The notes: generated by a model not told the origin, from the letters alone. Shown: positions 1-8,952, counted from the first letter of the stretch. The stretch is DNA of 64,000 nt from Trichormus variabilis 0441 (GCF_009856605.1 NZ_CP047242.1:1114001-1178000), one strand, 5' to 3'. Made by a program: numbers and translations.

Positions 1-345
1 ATCAGCACCAATGAAATGAGCATGGCTTAAATCTGCTTGTGTAAGTATCGATTGACTCAAGTTAGCCACACTAAAATTAGCTGCACTCAAGTTAGCTTCA
101 CTGATTTTTGCTTGATAGAGGTTGGCGCTACTGAGGTCAGCACCACTGAGGTTAGCACGTACAAGCAGAGCATGACTTAAGTCCACTCGGCTTAAGTTAG
201 TACCTTCGAGATTTGCGCCCCTGAGGTTATTTTCTTGTAAGTTTGCGGTGCTGAGGTCTGGTTCAATTTGCGGATTTTCTTGTCTCCACTCAATCCATCT
301 CACTGCACCTGCTCGTAATAAAGCTAGATGCTCTAGATTTGCCAT
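1..345 (-). CDS. Pentapeptide-repeat protein (3' end cut off by the window edge)
   Basis: The first 115 codons of a minus-strand gene start at the ATG at 345 and run off the left edge without a stop. After about 30 non-repeat residues (MANLEHLALLRAGAVRWIEW) the protein becomes tandem A(D/N)LXX repeats such as GANLEGTNLS and ANLSGADLSSANL, which fold as a right-handed quadrilateral beta-helix. A GGAGAG ribosome-binding site lies just upstream of the ATG. The gene starts 10 bases after the ccmP stop, so the two are probably co-transcribed. The biochemical role is unknown. The repeat fold is certain; any link to carboxysomes rests only on this adjacency. Confidence 0.9.
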   Translation of the reverse strand, partial: MANLEHLALLRAGAVRWIEWRQENPQIEPDLSTANLQENNLRGANLEGTNLSRVDLSHALLVRANLSGADLSSANLYQAKISEANLSAANFSVANLSQSILTQADLSHAHFIGAD

Positions 346-355
346 TGTCTCTCCT

Positions 356-997
356 TTACTCCTGGCGACCACTTGGGGAATTGCTCCGGCCAGCTACGCT
401 TTCTATGGCTGCTCTCGCTCCCGCCGCACCTGCGAGAATATCCCTTTCTTGCCCACCTAAATACAACCTGCCAAAACTACCGACAGCTTGAACTTCTAGA
501 ATGTTAATTGAAGCTGCTTTCTCGGCTTCATTAGCGGCTAGAGCAGCATAAGCAGCAGGCTCAACCTCTAATACATATAGAGTCTGTCCGGCTAGTAGTA
601 GCTGTCCTCGTCGCGTCCGGTTGATCAGTTGGGTTTGGTAAGCATCTATATTCCTGATAATCTGGCTGGAAACAATTCGCGGTTTAATACACTCTTCTCT
701 TTTGACTCCAAGAGCTGCCAAAATCGCTTGACCAGCAGCCCGCGTTTCGCCTTGGGAGCCTGAATGTACTTCCAATAGACCGTATAGTCTCTCAACTACT
801 TGTACTCCAGGGCGGACAGAGGCGGCTTTGAGGGCTATATCGGTAATTTTATTAATCTCGATACCAGGAGAGATTTCAATCCACAGTGATGTATCTCCTG
901 GTAATGGCAAGAAACCTTGGGCTACTGTTCCTATATAGGCCGCGTGTTGTGGTTGCAGGCTGTCGAGAAATACGAAACTGCGTAGTTCTATTCCCAA
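356..997 (-). CDS. ccmP: Carboxysome tandem-BMC shell protein CcmP
   Basis: A 213-residue protein with two fused bacterial-microcompartment (BMC) domains, roughly residues 1-100 and 108-205. The repeated NINxL and G-F/L-x-L patterns, the segment around residues 66-78 with E69 and R70, and the length match CcmP of beta-cyanobacteria. CcmP trimers stack face to face and form a large gated pore in the beta-carboxysome shell, and the conserved Glu-Arg pair gates that pore; this is family knowledge. The start is a TTG (997) with GGAGAG seven bases upstream; no better in-frame ATG exists. The gene is a satellite locus: no ccmKLMN genes are visible nearby. It precedes a pentapeptide-repeat gene by 10 bases. 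Confidence 0.9.
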   Translation of the reverse strand: MGIELRSFVFLDSLQPQHAAYIGTVAQGFLPLPGDTSLWIEISPGIEINKITDIALKAASVRPGVQVVERLYGLLEVHSGSQGETRAAGQAILAALGVKREECIKPRIVSSQIIRNIDAYQTQLINRTRRGQLLLAGQTLYVLEVEPAAYAALAANEAEKAASINILEVQAVGSFGRLYLGGQERDILAGAAGARAAIESVAGRSNSPSGRQE

Positions 998-1198
998 GGT
1001 GATGCTCTCCAGTCATGAGGTTAAAGTAATATTTCGCAATATATGAATGTAACTTAAAACTACCATAAGGCTAGTACTACCTTTCAGAATCATCCCAGGA
1101 ATTACACGCATTAATTACTTTAACTACTGAGTATTTTGATATTAATTCATCACAAAAGCTACAATAATGTTCATATTAATTAATATTTAGCTGCGGCG

Positions 1199-1894
1199 AT
1201 GCTGAGACTAATTACTGACTTCGACGGCCCAATTATGGATGTTTCCGAAAGGTACTACCGTGTGTACCTATTCTGTTTACAGAAAACCCAACATCCAGGC
1301 CAGCCAGTACGGCAATTATCTAAAGCAGAATTTTGGCAGATGAAGCGTCAGCACGTTCCGGAAAAAGAAATTGCCCTAATTTCTGGTTTAGATGCAGTGC
1401 AAGCACAAGAATTTTCTCAATTGCGCCGTCAAACAGTGCATACAGAACCTTACTTTCAGTATGACATTCCTATCCCTGGCGCTTTAGACGTTTTGTTAAA
1501 GGTGCAACAAGTTGGGGTGGATTTAGTCGTCATGACCATGCGTCGAGTTTGGGAACTAGACTATGCTTTCCAAAAATATGATTTAGGTCAATTCTTCCCA
1601 GAAAATCGCTGTTATTGTCTCAGTAACGACTATGTGAAAACCCGTGACATTGACGATAAACCTCTGTTAATGCAAAGAGCATTAGCCGAATTACCACCCG
1701 CAGCTGATACTTGGATGGTGGGAGATACAGAAGCCGACATTACGGCGGCGAAACAACATGGTGTTAAGGTGATTGCTGTAGAATCTGGTATCCGCGATCG
1801 CACTCAATTACAACAATATCACCCTGATTTAATTGTGCAGAATCTGAGTGCTGCTGTAGATATTATTTTAGAATCTTCGGTTGTGAAAATCTAA
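1199..1894 (+). CDS. HAD-superfamily hydrolase
   Basis: A 231-residue haloacid-dehalogenase-type phosphatase. Motif I is DFDGPI at residues 7-12 (nucleophile Asp7, acid Asp9), motif II is the Thr in VVMTMR, and motif IV is GDTEAD near residue 176, followed by the usual VIAVESG ending. The helical cap between motifs I and II (about residues 20-90) resembles phosphoglycolate-phosphatase-like C1-cap members. The substrate cannot be read from sequence; phosphoglycolate or a sugar or nucleotide phosphate are possible. Motif I has Pro-Ile where many phosphatases have Thr-Leu. It is monocistronic; the next gene converges on it. Confidence 0.85.
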   Translation: MLRLITDFDGPIMDVSERYYRVYLFCLQKTQHPGQPVRQLSKAEFWQMKRQHVPEKEIALISGLDAVQAQEFSQLRRQTVHTEPYFQYDIPIPGALDVLLKVQQVGVDLVVMTMRRVWELDYAFQKYDLGQFFPENRCYCLSNDYVKTRDIDDKPLLMQRALAELPPAADTWMVGDTEADITAAKQHGVKVIAVESGIRDRTQLQQYHPDLIVQNLSAAVDIILESSVVKI

Positions 1895-1925
1895 ATTAAA
1901 AACCCCTACCTATCCAGGAAGGGGT
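1892..1925 (-). terminator. Rho-independent terminator for the CPP1-like gene
   Basis: Stem ACCCCT/AGGGGT (1902-1907 with 1920-1925, extended by CC/GG), read on the minus strand and followed by TTTTTAATTT. It sits between the convergent HAD and CPP1-like genes and has its U-tract only in the minus direction. Confidence 0.7.
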
Positions 1926-1972
1926 CAGATTTGGAAATATTCGGGTTGTTTTTCTTGCAAATCTGAACCGAG

Positions 1973-2599
1973 TTAGCGTAGAAAACTGCTAATCAACCAC
2001 AATAATATAAAAGTCAGTACCGTTGAAAACTGATTTGCAGTGAAACTGATGGCTGGTATTTGCGGCAATAGTAAATTAGCAATCAGTCCACCAGTAATTA
2101 AGCCTATAATCAGACCTACAAGAGTGAACAACACTGCTCTACCAAATCTGCCTTCTTTGCGATTGAGAAAGAAAATACTAGTTCCCACCCCAATTACCAA
2201 GGCCAACTGCAAAACTTGATCGCCTGCGGCTGGATAAAAAACACTAATAGCACTCAAACCCAAAAACCAAACCCCTGGCAAAAGTACGTCTGTCCCTGAA
2301 GGCTGATCTAATATTTTTTGCAGCCATGCAGGGGACTGCTCGCGGGGTGTTAAGTTTTCTTTGGGAGCCGATTGGACTCTTAACTCTGGAAAGCGGATAC
2401 GTTCAGGAACCTTGATTTTACCTTCTTGGCGCATCCTCAAACGATCCATTAAAATCGCATCGTAGGCAGCCTCAATGATTTCTACACTCTTGCTATCGCC
2501 ACTATATTGTTCAAATAGGCGATTGCGAGCGTCCTGAATCTCATCAAAGCTAGCATCTTCTGATACCCCAAGTTTTTCGTAGGGACTTTGATCGCTCAT
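1973..2599 (-). CDS. CPP1-like (DUF3353) membrane protein with J-like domain
   Basis: A 208-residue protein. Residues 1-60 (SPYEKLGVSEDASFDEIQDA...) form a J-domain-like helical region without the HPD tripeptide, and the C-terminal half holds three to four hydrophobic helices (about 105-125, 128-145, 155-178, 188-207). This is the layout of the CPP1/CDF1 family. In plants CPP1 is a chaperone-like protein that stabilises protochlorophyllide oxidoreductase at the chloroplast membrane; the cyanobacterial role is inferred to be similar. A linker rich in Pro and Glu separates the two parts. It is convergent with the HAD gene and probably has its own promoter in the long gap to its right. Confidence 0.85.
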   Translation of the reverse strand: MSDQSPYEKLGVSEDASFDEIQDARNRLFEQYSGDSKSVEIIEAAYDAILMDRLRMRQEGKIKVPERIRFPELRVQSAPKENLTPREQSPAWLQKILDQPSGTDVLLPGVWFLGLSAISVFYPAAGDQVLQLALVIGVGTSIFFLNRKEGRFGRAVLFTLVGLIIGLITGGLIANLLLPQIPAISFTANQFSTVLTFILLWLISSFLR

Positions 2600-3252
2600 G
2601 GGAGTTTATACTTCAGCCTTAGTCAGGGGCAGTCTTTGATCGAAGGAAACAATTTTAGGTTTTATTTTGATCGATAACAAAAGTATCGACGGTATTTTAT
2701 GCCCTACCAGGATATTAGCACGGCTTAGTTAGATTAACCCGTAAATTTTAACTATAGTAACTTTAACATATTGCCATAACTCCGTGTATCCCCTCATGTC
2801 GTTGACCAATTCTGGCTCTACTCTAGAATTTGAGCTAGGGATACCTAAGAGCTATTTTTATGAAAAAAATAACTTTTATCTTTCAGATTTGGCAATTTAC
2901 AGTTCCCTAAAGGCGTTTTCATGATTGAGCCACTAGATTCAGTAGTAGTATCAATCCAGATAAAGATTTAAAATTGAAAAGTTTTAAATTTCCACTAAAC
3001 TTAAAAACACACTGCTGTGGCTAAAACCCAAAGATGACGCAACATCAAAGTTGAGAATAAAAGTCATTCCCTACTAATCTAGGGATTACTACTAAACTCT
3101 TCCTGATGTCGTTATGCTGCAATGTGATTACATTGTTATGTGGATCATCAGGAAATTTTATCCTGAGTTTTGTAGTTTCTTAAATATTCCCAAGTAGAAA
3201 CTGCGTTTTTACGCCATACTGCTGTTAATCTTATTAATTTTTGTGCAAAGTG
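2600..3252. other. Long intergenic region with divergent promoters
   Basis: About 650 AT-rich bases between the divergent CPP1-like and response-regulator genes. I find no coding sequence. The right half contains two strong inverted repeats, listed separately, that would lie in the response-regulator leader. Promoters for both flanking genes must be here, but I cannot assign a -10 element with confidence. Confidence 0.6.
3068..3154 (+). promoter_or_regulatory. Structured leader: two hairpins upstream of the response regulator
   Basis: Hairpin 1 is TCCCTA (3068-3073) with TAGGGA (3080-3085). Hairpin 2 is nested: TTCCTGATG (3100-3108) pairs with CATCAGGAA (3146-3154) and encloses CAATGT/ACATTG (3120-3125 with 3130-3135). 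The nesting of two perfect stems is unlikely to be chance and lies about 100 bases before the start codon. It could be a 5'-UTR structure or a protein-binding palindrome. Confidence 0.5.
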
Positions 3253-3975
3253 ATGGTCATGGCTCCTGCCAAGATTCTTGTAGTTGATGACGACCCTGCG
3301 GTTCGGAATTTAATCCAACGCTTTTTGATAAAGCAAAACTATCAGGTGGAGGCTGCCGAAGATGGTAAGACAGCCTTATCTCTATTTGAGCAATTTAACC
3401 CAGATTTGGTAATTTTGGATGTCAATTTACCAGATGTCATTGGGTTTAACCTCTGCCAAGAGATGCAAAGTCGTAATGGTGTTTTTGTTCTGATGCTAAC
3501 TAGCCGTGCAGATGAAGCTGACAAGATTCGCGGCTTTGCTAAAGGTGCTGATGACTACCTCACCAAACCCTTTGGTCTGGGAGAACTAGAAGTCAGGGTC
3601 GGAGCTATTTTAAGAAGACAGCGCGTTGTCACCACCGCAGAACAGAAACGGTTAACATTTGAAAAACTGATGATTGACCCTGTACGGCGAGAAGTGACAC
3701 TTAACAGCCAAGCTGTACCCTTAACTGCTCTAGAATTTGATCTGTTACATTTCTTAGCCAGCCATCCTGGCCGAGTGTGGCGACGCGCCGAACTAATTCA
3801 AGAGGTCTGGGACTACGAATATGTAGGCGACCAGCGAGTTGTAGACGTACATATCGGTCAAATTCGCAAGAAAATTGAAGTGGACGCTAGCCAACCAGCA
3901 TTGATTCAGACTGTGCGCGGGGTAGGGTATAAATTTGAATGTCCCACTCATTCACAGGTGGAAACCAATGCTTAA
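3253..3975 (+). CDS. OmpR/PhoB-family response regulator
   Basis: A REC domain followed by a winged-helix DNA-binding domain, about 240 residues. Counting from the Met of MAPAKILVV, the acidic pocket is at residues 10-12 (DDD), the phospho-acceptor is Asp54 (VILDVNLPD), and the switch Lys lies in YLTKPFG. The C-terminal Trans_reg_C domain shows LTALEFDLLHFLASHPGRVW, the recognition-helix region RVVDVHIGQIRKK, and the ending TVRGVGYKF. In-frame ATGs at 3253 and 3259 are both possible; an upstream TTG at 3241 is less likely. It is an orphan: no histidine kinase is adjacent. I cannot assign it to RpaA, RpaB, NblR or ManR by eye. Confidence 0.92.
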   Translation: MVMAPAKILVVDDDPAVRNLIQRFLIKQNYQVEAAEDGKTALSLFEQFNPDLVILDVNLPDVIGFNLCQEMQSRNGVFVLMLTSRADEADKIRGFAKGADDYLTKPFGLGELEVRVGAILRRQRVVTTAEQKRLTFEKLMIDPVRREVTLNSQAVPLTALEFDLLHFLASHPGRVWRRAELIQEVWDYEYVGDQRVVDVHIGQIRKKIEVDASQPALIQTVRGVGYKFECPTHSQVETNA

Positions 3976-4063
3976 ATATGTGGCTCATAGTCTAGGTTTA
4001 AATAATTATTTTTACACTTAGACTAGATATTTTCTTCGTATAATTAAAAACTAAGTTAATAAA

Positions 4064-4110
4064 ATCGCTCAAAGACGTGCAATGAAGTCAGTGTATGAGC
4101 GATATTTTTA
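4064..4110 (+). terminator. Probable terminator of the response-regulator gene
   Basis: ATCGCTCA (4064-4071) pairs with TGAGCGAT (4096-4103) and is followed by ATTTTTAT. The loop is long (24 bases), so termination strength is uncertain. The rest of 3976-4275 shows nothing recognisable. Confidence 0.5.
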
Positions 4111-4263
4111 TGTAAACAACCAAAAGCCTGCGCTAGTAGTCTGGCAATTCAACTTTGCAAGGTTAATAGGAGCAAAAACAGTCTCCTTATTATCTCTGCT
4201 CCCCCTGCTTACCTTAACCTAGCAATTTTGGGTTGGTGAACTACTAGGAGACGGTTGATTTAA

Positions 4264-4303
4264 ATAAAAAAATTCTCATGGACACGATATAGCGTATCCA
4301 TGA
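4264..4303 (-). terminator. Rho-independent terminator of the DUF2811 gene
   Basis: An 11-base-pair stem (4276-4286 with 4293-4303, one imperfect pair) around a 6-base loop. On the minus strand it is followed by GAATTTTTTTATTT. It lies about 95 bases past the stop of the DUF2811 gene. Confidence 0.7.
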
Positions 4304-4396
4304 CAGGAATAAGTAATCATAGTACCGTCCGTACCAGCACTTGAGAATGCCTGGTACATTAGCTGTTTGTGGCAAATCGGTACGAGACATTTCTAC

Positions 4397-4594
4397 TTAG
4401 CAGTGATGAAATAAAGTTTCTAAGTAAACACGGGCAGCACGGCGATCGCTATCTCCGTTTTGTAGTAAAAACAATGACAGTGCTGCCGTTAAGACACGAT
4501 TTTGATCCCAATCAGGATGTGTTTCTAAGTAATTTTTCAGAGAATCATGGAGAGTTTCAGGGATTTCTGTAAAAATACTAACTGTCGAGTTCAT
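4397..4594 (-). CDS. DUF2811 small protein
   Basis: A 65-residue protein of the cyanobacterial DUF2811 family: MNSTVSIFTEIPETLHDSL, then a helical segment NYLETHPDWDQNRVLTAALS, FLLQNG, and a basic C-terminus ending in RVYLETLF. The predicted beta-strand plus two helices resembles ribbon-helix-helix or CopG-like small regulators, but no function is established. An AAGGAAA stretch precedes the ATG. It stands alone with its own downstream terminator. No toxin-like partner is visible, so I do not call it an antitoxin. Confidence 0.8.
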   Translation of the reverse strand: MNSTVSIFTEIPETLHDSLKNYLETHPDWDQNRVLTAALSLFLLQNGDSDRRAARVYLETLFHHC

Positions 4595-4933
4595 AACATT
4601 TTCCTTCTTTGAGGTCAGTCAGGGGGATAGATTGCTTGTAGTTAGCTAGTTGCAGATAACCATCCGACAGACATCGATTTTTGGTCTTGATGTCAACGGT
4701 TGAACAAACTACAAACCCAGGTCGAATCATTGTGCGATATGAGGGGGTGGGTTTGTCAATGCTGCGAAATGTTAAAAACGGTTGTATAAAAAACAGACCT
4801 GGACGCAACAATCAGGATCAAAGGTGAATTTTTGTTACATTAATTAATAAAAACTCAGTCCCTACCAATTATTAAACACGTAAGTTAAAAATCCCCAGTA
4901 AGACAGCAACAGCCTATTGCCTCGTAAACCATC

Positions 4934-4975
4934 TGTGGAAAACTATGAAAATCCCTGTGGAAATCCTGTGGAATC
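4934..4975 (-). promoter_or_regulatory. Cluster of three DnaA-box-like sequences
   Basis: TGTGGAAAA (4934-4942), TGTGGAAAT (4956-4964) and TGTGGAATC (4967-4975) all read in the same direction. The complement of the first, TTTTCCACA, is the cyanobacterial DnaA-box consensus. Start-to-start spacings are 22 and 11 bases, so the sites face the same side of the helix. An AT-rich tract follows at 4980-5040. Function is not shown; it may be a DnaA-binding cluster controlling the downstream transporter gene. Confidence 0.4.
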
Positions 4976-5041
4976 GGTGAGGAAAATTTCACCGAATGAT
5001 AAGAATTACAAAAAAATTATCTTTTGATAACAATTAATCCG

Positions 5042-6301
5042 ATGAAAATTGCGCTACCGTCCCAACTATCAGCGTGGTTATCTCCGATACATCCCCAAAT
5101 TTGGGTTTTAGTGATCGCCAGATTCCTATCAGAAGTTGGTTCAGGCTTCACTGTGTTTTACGCCCCCATATTTTTTGTTAACCAAGTGGGTTTATCTGCA
5201 ACTGCGGTTGGTTTTGGCTTGGCAAGTGCGGCTACTTCTGGTTTTTTTGGCAGAATTTTGGGTGGTTCCTTAACTGATTCTCCTAAGTGGGGTCGTCGTC
5301 GAACTTTGTTGCTAGCAATGGCAGTTTTGGCAATGGGGTCTTTAGTGTTGGCAACAATTACTAATTTCACCACCCTGATAATTGGTAATCTAATTTACGG
5401 ATTAGGTATGGGTATTTACTGGCCAGCAACGGAAGCGATTGTCGCCGACAGTAGCCAAGTAGAGCATCGTCGAGAAGCTTTTGCGCTGACTCGACTAGCA
5501 GATCATCTAGGATTAGCCATAGGCTCCGTATTAGCTGGGGTGTTGATCACGATCGCTCAAAATTACCGTTGGCTATTCATCGTTGATGCCATTTCTTTTA
5601 TGGTGTTTTTTGCCGTGGTTTATCTCGCAATCAAAGAACCTGGTTCATCCACAACTGCACCAGCACAACAACAGTTTACGGTTTGGATAGCAGCATTAAG
5701 CGATCGCCGTTTCCTGACATATATCGCAGTCAATGTCTTCTTCACCATTTATATTTCGCAAATACACAATGTTCTCCCCATCTACTTAAAAAACTTCCTC
5801 AATCTGGGAGAAACAGGGAAAGGATTTGATGAAGCTACTATTAGCGCCTTATTTGCTTGGCATCTTGTGTTGGCTATCATTTGTCAAATGCCTGTGACCA
5901 GTATTCTCAAGCGCTCTTCCCATACCCTAGCGCTGACTATTTCGGCTGTGTTTTGGGCAATTGGTTTTAGTCTTATTTGGATTACCAGCACCACCTCATC
6001 CCACCAATTGATTTGGGTGATCTTAGCCTTAGCCATATTTGCCATAGCAGGTGTTTCCTACACACCCTCTGCTGCCTCTCTAGTCAGCGACTTAAGCCCA
6101 GAATCACAACGTGGGGTGTATTTCTCCATTAACTCCCTTTGCTGGGCTGCTGGTTCCTTTATCGGTTCCCCTCTTGGTGGTTGGGCATTAGATCAACCCC
6201 AAGCAATTACCCAAAACCTATGGTTAGGTTTTGTCTTGAGTGTAGCGATCGCCCTGACAATCCTGCAATACCTCAATCATGTTTTGGGGAATGGCCAGTA
6301 G
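5042..6301 (+). CDS. MFS transporter
   Basis: About 419 residues with twelve predicted membrane helices. The loop between helices 2 and 3 carries the major-facilitator signature (GGSLTDSPKWGRRR), and helix 5 shows RLADHLGLAIGSVLAG. This is most like drug:H+ antiporter (DHA1) members; the substrate is unknown. I prefer the ATG at 5042 (MKIALPSQLSAWL) over an upstream TTG at 5024, though neither has a good ribosome-binding site. The gene follows a cluster of DnaA-box-like sites and converges with hisIE. Confidence 0.9.
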   Translation: MKIALPSQLSAWLSPIHPQIWVLVIARFLSEVGSGFTVFYAPIFFVNQVGLSATAVGFGLASAATSGFFGRILGGSLTDSPKWGRRRTLLLAMAVLAMGSLVLATITNFTTLIIGNLIYGLGMGIYWPATEAIVADSSQVEHRREAFALTRLADHLGLAIGSVLAGVLITIAQNYRWLFIVDAISFMVFFAVVYLAIKEPGSSTTAPAQQQFTVWIAALSDRRFLTYIAVNVFFTIYISQIHNVLPIYLKNFLNLGETGKGFDEATISALFAWHLVLAIICQMPVTSILKRSSHTLALTISAVFWAIGFSLIWITSTTSSHQLIWVILALAIFAIAGVSYTPSAASLVSDLSPESQRGVYFSINSLCWAAGSFIGSPLGGWALDQPQAITQNLWLGFVLSVAIALTILQYLNHVLGNGQ

Positions 6302-6351
6302 AAAAGTTAATTTTCGTTCTTTGTCATCTCCCAATCCCCAGTCCCCAATCC

Positions 6352-7002
6352 CTAACGCCTACGTTCTTGTAACTTCCGATAAACTGCCTTGATATCTACT
6401 TGATGGTGAGCTAAAGCCACCAAAGTGTGGTATAGCAAATCTGCCACCTCACCAGCGATCGCCTCTTGGTCATCATCCTTACAAGCCATCACTACTTCAG
6501 CCGATTCCTCACCAATCTTCTTTAAAATCTTATTATCGCCGCCTGCAAATAACTTGCTGGTATAGGAACTTTCGCTGGGGTGATTTTGGCGATCGCAAAT
6601 TACCTGAAATACCTGAGATAACGTATCCCCTGGCGGGGCCACGATTTTCCCTTCCACCTGATGGAAGCAACTACGTTCACCAGTATGGCAAGCAATATCT
6701 CCAATTTGCTCCACCCCAACTAGCAGCGCATCACTGTCACAGTCATAACGTATACTTTGTACCTTTTGGGTATGGCCAGAAGTTCCGCCCTTATGCCATA
6801 ATTCCTGTCGGGAACGACTCCAAAACCAAGTTTCCCCTGTATCTAAAGTCTTTTGTAAAGACTCTCGATTCATCCACGCCATCATGAGGACTGTGCCATC
6901 CAAATAATCTTGCACAATTGCTGGCACTAAACCCCGTTCATCGTAGCGGATTTCTTCGACGGGGACAACATTTTGTGGTGAGTGTGAATCGATGAAGGAC
7001 AT
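6352..7002 (-). CDS. hisI: Bifunctional phosphoribosyl-AMP cyclohydrolase / phosphoribosyl-ATP pyrophosphatase
   Basis: A 216-residue HisIE fusion catalysing steps 2 and 3 of histidine synthesis. The HisI part (about 10-110) has [25 protein letters not shown], the [15 protein letters not shown] segment, and the metal-binding DCDSDALL and CHTGERSCF motifs. The HisE part (about 120-212) has the MazG-like [11 protein letters not shown] and [12 protein letters not shown] helices with Glu and Asp for Mg2+. The length is normal for HisIE. As is usual in cyanobacteria, no other his genes are adjacent. Confidence 0.97.
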   Translation of the reverse strand: MSFIDSHSPQNVVPVEEIRYDERGLVPAIVQDYLDGTVLMMAWMNRESLQKTLDTGETWFWSRSRQELWHKGGTSGHTQKVQSIRYDCDSDALLVGVEQIGDIACHTGERSCFHQVEGKIVAPPGDTLSQVFQVICDRQNHPSESSYTSKLFAGGDNKILKKIGEESAEVVMACKDDDQEAIAGEVADLLYHTLVALAHHQVDIKAVYRKLQERRR

Positions 7003-7090
7003 ACCAGCTAAATTTAATGAGAATGATTCATGGTTTCACGATACCATTCTGTATAGAGCAGCTGGCATGATTTTTTCGAGTAATATTTTT

Positions 7091-7285
7091 TCATCCTTGT
7101 AAAACAACAGTCCTATCCATAGCCGACTGCATCCTGACAGCACTTAAGGCAACGTGATGAGCTTTGGCAACTTCTCCATACCAATGGATTGCCGAGTTAA
7201 AAGCTGCTCGATAAAGGTCTTGATGGGACTGCGATAGTTGAGAGCGGACTTCTAAAGGCAAGTCTTCGTTGGACTTGTATAACAT
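7091..7285 (-). CDS. ChaB-domain small protein
   Basis: A 64-residue protein matching the ChaB fold: MLYKSNEDLPLEVRSQLSQ, then the helix HQDLYRAAFNSAIHWY and a final helix VAKAHHVALSAVRMQ. E. coli ChaB was named as a putative regulator of the ChaA cation antiporter, but its role is weakly supported. In cyanobacteria and phages the domain occurs as small stand-alone proteins. The helix usually ends in a W-K-x-V-E pattern that is altered here. It is divergent from hemL, with 109 bases between them. Confidence 0.8.
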   Translation of the reverse strand: MLYKSNEDLPLEVRSQLSQSHQDLYRAAFNSAIHWYGEVAKAHHVALSAVRMQSAMDRTVVLQG

Positions 7286-7394
7286 ATTGTTATTTTTTTG
7301 GTTCTGCTTATTTTATACGATAGAAGTTCTAGGCGATTTTTAACCCTATCCTGAGATAGAGCTTTTTTTCGTTGCCCATTGTTAGGAGAGACCC

Positions 7395-8693
7395 TTGGTA
7401 AATACCACTATTAAAACCACAAAATCACAAGAAATCTTCGCTGCCGCCCAAAACCTGATGCCAGGTGGTGTCAGCTCCCCTGTGCGCGCTTTTAAATCTG
7501 TAGGGGGGCAACCCATCGTATTTGATCATGTAAAGGGTGCATACATCTGGGATGTAGATGGCAACCAATACATTGACTATGTAGGCACTTGGGGGCCTGC
7601 CATTTGCGGTCATGCTCATCCAGATGTCATCGGGGCGTTGCATGAAGCTTTAGAAAAAGGTACTAGTTTTGGTGCGCCTTCATTCTTGGAAAATGTTTTG
7701 GCGGAAATGGTCATCGCTGCTGTTCCCAGCATCGAAATGGTACGATTCGTCAACTCAGGGACAGAAGCTTGTATGGCTGTATTGCGGCTGATGCGAGCTT
7801 TTACTAACCGGGAGAAAGTCATCAAGTTTGAAGGCTGTTACCACGGACACGCTGATATGTTTCTGGTCAAAGCCGGCTCTGGTGTAGCCACACTAGGTTT
7901 ACCCGATTCCCCAGGTGTGCCAAAATCCGCAACCAGCAGCACTCTCACAGCCCCATACAATGACCTCGAAGCTGTTAAGGCATTATTTGCAGAAAACCGC
8001 GATCAAATCGCTGGTGTCATTCTCGAACCAGTTGTTGGTAATGCTGGGTTTATTACTCCTGATGCCGGCTTTTTGGAAGGACTACGGGAACTAACTCACG
8101 AACATGGAGCTTTACTCGTGTTTGATGAAGTGATGACTGGTTTCCGTATTGCTTATGGTGGCGCTCAAGAAAAGTTTGGCGTTACACCCGATTTGACGAC
8201 TTTAGGGAAAGTTATCGGTGGTGGATTACCCGTGGGTGCTTATGGTGGTCGTCGGGATATTATGTCAATGATTGCGCCTGCGGGTCCCGTGTATCAAGCA
8301 GGAACGCTTTCTGGTAATCCTTTAGCCATGACAGCCGGGATTAAAACTCTGGAGTTATTGCAAAAGCCCGGTGCTTATGAGTATCTAGAGCGGATTACTA
8401 AAAAGTTAGCAGATGGGTTACTGCAAGTTGCCCAGGAAACAGGTCATGCAGCTTGCGGTGGTCATATTAGCGCCATGTTCGGCTTATTCTTTACCTCTGG
8501 CCCTGTGCATAACTATGAAGATGCCAAAAATTCTGACACAGCTAAATTTGGTCGCTTCCATCGCGGTATGTTAGAGCGGGGTGTTTATTTAGCACCTTCC
8601 CAATTTGAGGCTGGCTTTACATCTTTAGCTCACACTGACGAAGATATTGACCAGACAATTGCGATCGCCCGCGAAGTGCTATCTAGTATCTAA
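7395..8693 (+). CDS. hemL: Glutamate-1-semialdehyde 2,1-aminomutase
   Basis: A 432-residue class-III PLP aminotransferase-fold enzyme. It converts glutamate-1-semialdehyde to 5-aminolevulinate, the committed precursor of heme, chlorophyll and bilins. Visible motifs are [22 protein letters not shown] ([10 protein letters not shown]), [15 protein letters not shown], the PLP-phosphate region FDEVMTGFR, and the Schiff-base Lys in [15 protein letters not shown]. The start is TTG at 7395, preceded by AGGAGAG at 7384-7390; translation then continues [10 protein letters not shown]. The length is normal for cyanobacterial HemL. Confidence 0.98.
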   Translation: MVNTTIKTTKSQEIFAAAQNLMPGGVSSPVRAFKSVGGQPIVFDHVKGAYIWDVDGNQYIDYVGTWGPAICGHAHPDVIGALHEALEKGTSFGAPSFLENVLAEMVIAAVPSIEMVRFVNSGTEACMAVLRLMRAFTNREKVIKFEGCYHGHADMFLVKAGSGVATLGLPDSPGVPKSATSSTLTAPYNDLEAVKALFAENRDQIAGVILEPVVGNAGFITPDAGFLEGLRELTHEHGALLVFDEVMTGFRIAYGGAQEKFGVTPDLTTLGKVIGGGLPVGAYGGRRDIMSMIAPAGPVYQAGTLSGNPLAMTAGIKTLELLQKPGAYEYLERITKKLADGLLQVAQETGHAACGGHISAMFGLFFTSGPVHNYEDAKNSDTAKFGRFHRGMLERGVYLAPSQFEAGFTSLAHTDEDIDQTIAIAREVLSSI

Positions 8694-8705
8694 ATACTAA
8701 GTAAT

Positions 8706-8733
8706 GAGTGCTGAGTATCATAACTCAGCACTC
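8706..8733. terminator. Perfect 11-bp hairpin between convergent hemL and smtA
   Basis: GAGTGCTGAGT (8706-8716), loop ATCATA, and ACTCAGCACTC (8723-8733). It lies between two convergent gene ends and lacks a strong U-tract. The sequence resembles a repeat common in Nostoc intergenic regions and may serve as a bidirectional terminator or mRNA end. Confidence 0.5.
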
Positions 8734-8748
8734 AAAAATCAGAACTTT

Positions 8749-8910
8749 TTAACAGCCACAGCCATTATGGTTACAGCCTTTTATAGTTTTGTGACCTTCG
8801 GCACAGCCTTCAGAACAATAGTATTTACCCTCTTTATTGATGGCATCTTCTACGGAAATGATACACAAGCAACTCGGACAGGCACATTTCATTTGAGTTA
8901 CGGTTGTCAT
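8749..8910 (-). CDS. smtA: SmtA-type bacterial metallothionein
   Basis: A 53-residue Zn/Cd-binding metallothionein. Cysteines lie at 9, 11, 14, 16, 32, 36, 46, 51 and 53 and histidines at 40 and 48. This nearly reproduces the nine-Cys, two-His Zn4 cluster of Synechococcus SmtA, including KCACPSCLC and YYCSEGCAEGH. I chose the ATG at 8910 (MTTVTQMKC); an upstream ATG at 8931 adds seven residues with no homology. An SmtB-type palindrome lies 43 bases upstream, so induction by excess Zn or Cd is expected. No smtB/arsR-family gene is next to it. Confidence 0.93.
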   Translation of the reverse strand: MTTVTQMKCACPSCLCIISVEDAINKEGKYYCSEGCAEGHKTIKGCNHNGCGC

Positions 8911-8952
8911 AATTATTTCCTCCGTTTTCACTTGTGATTACACTACAATATC

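Noticed and set aside
4578..4811. 77-codon minus-strand open frame overlapping the DUF2811 start
   Set aside because: It overlaps the DUF2811 gene and its promoter region and shows no conserved features.
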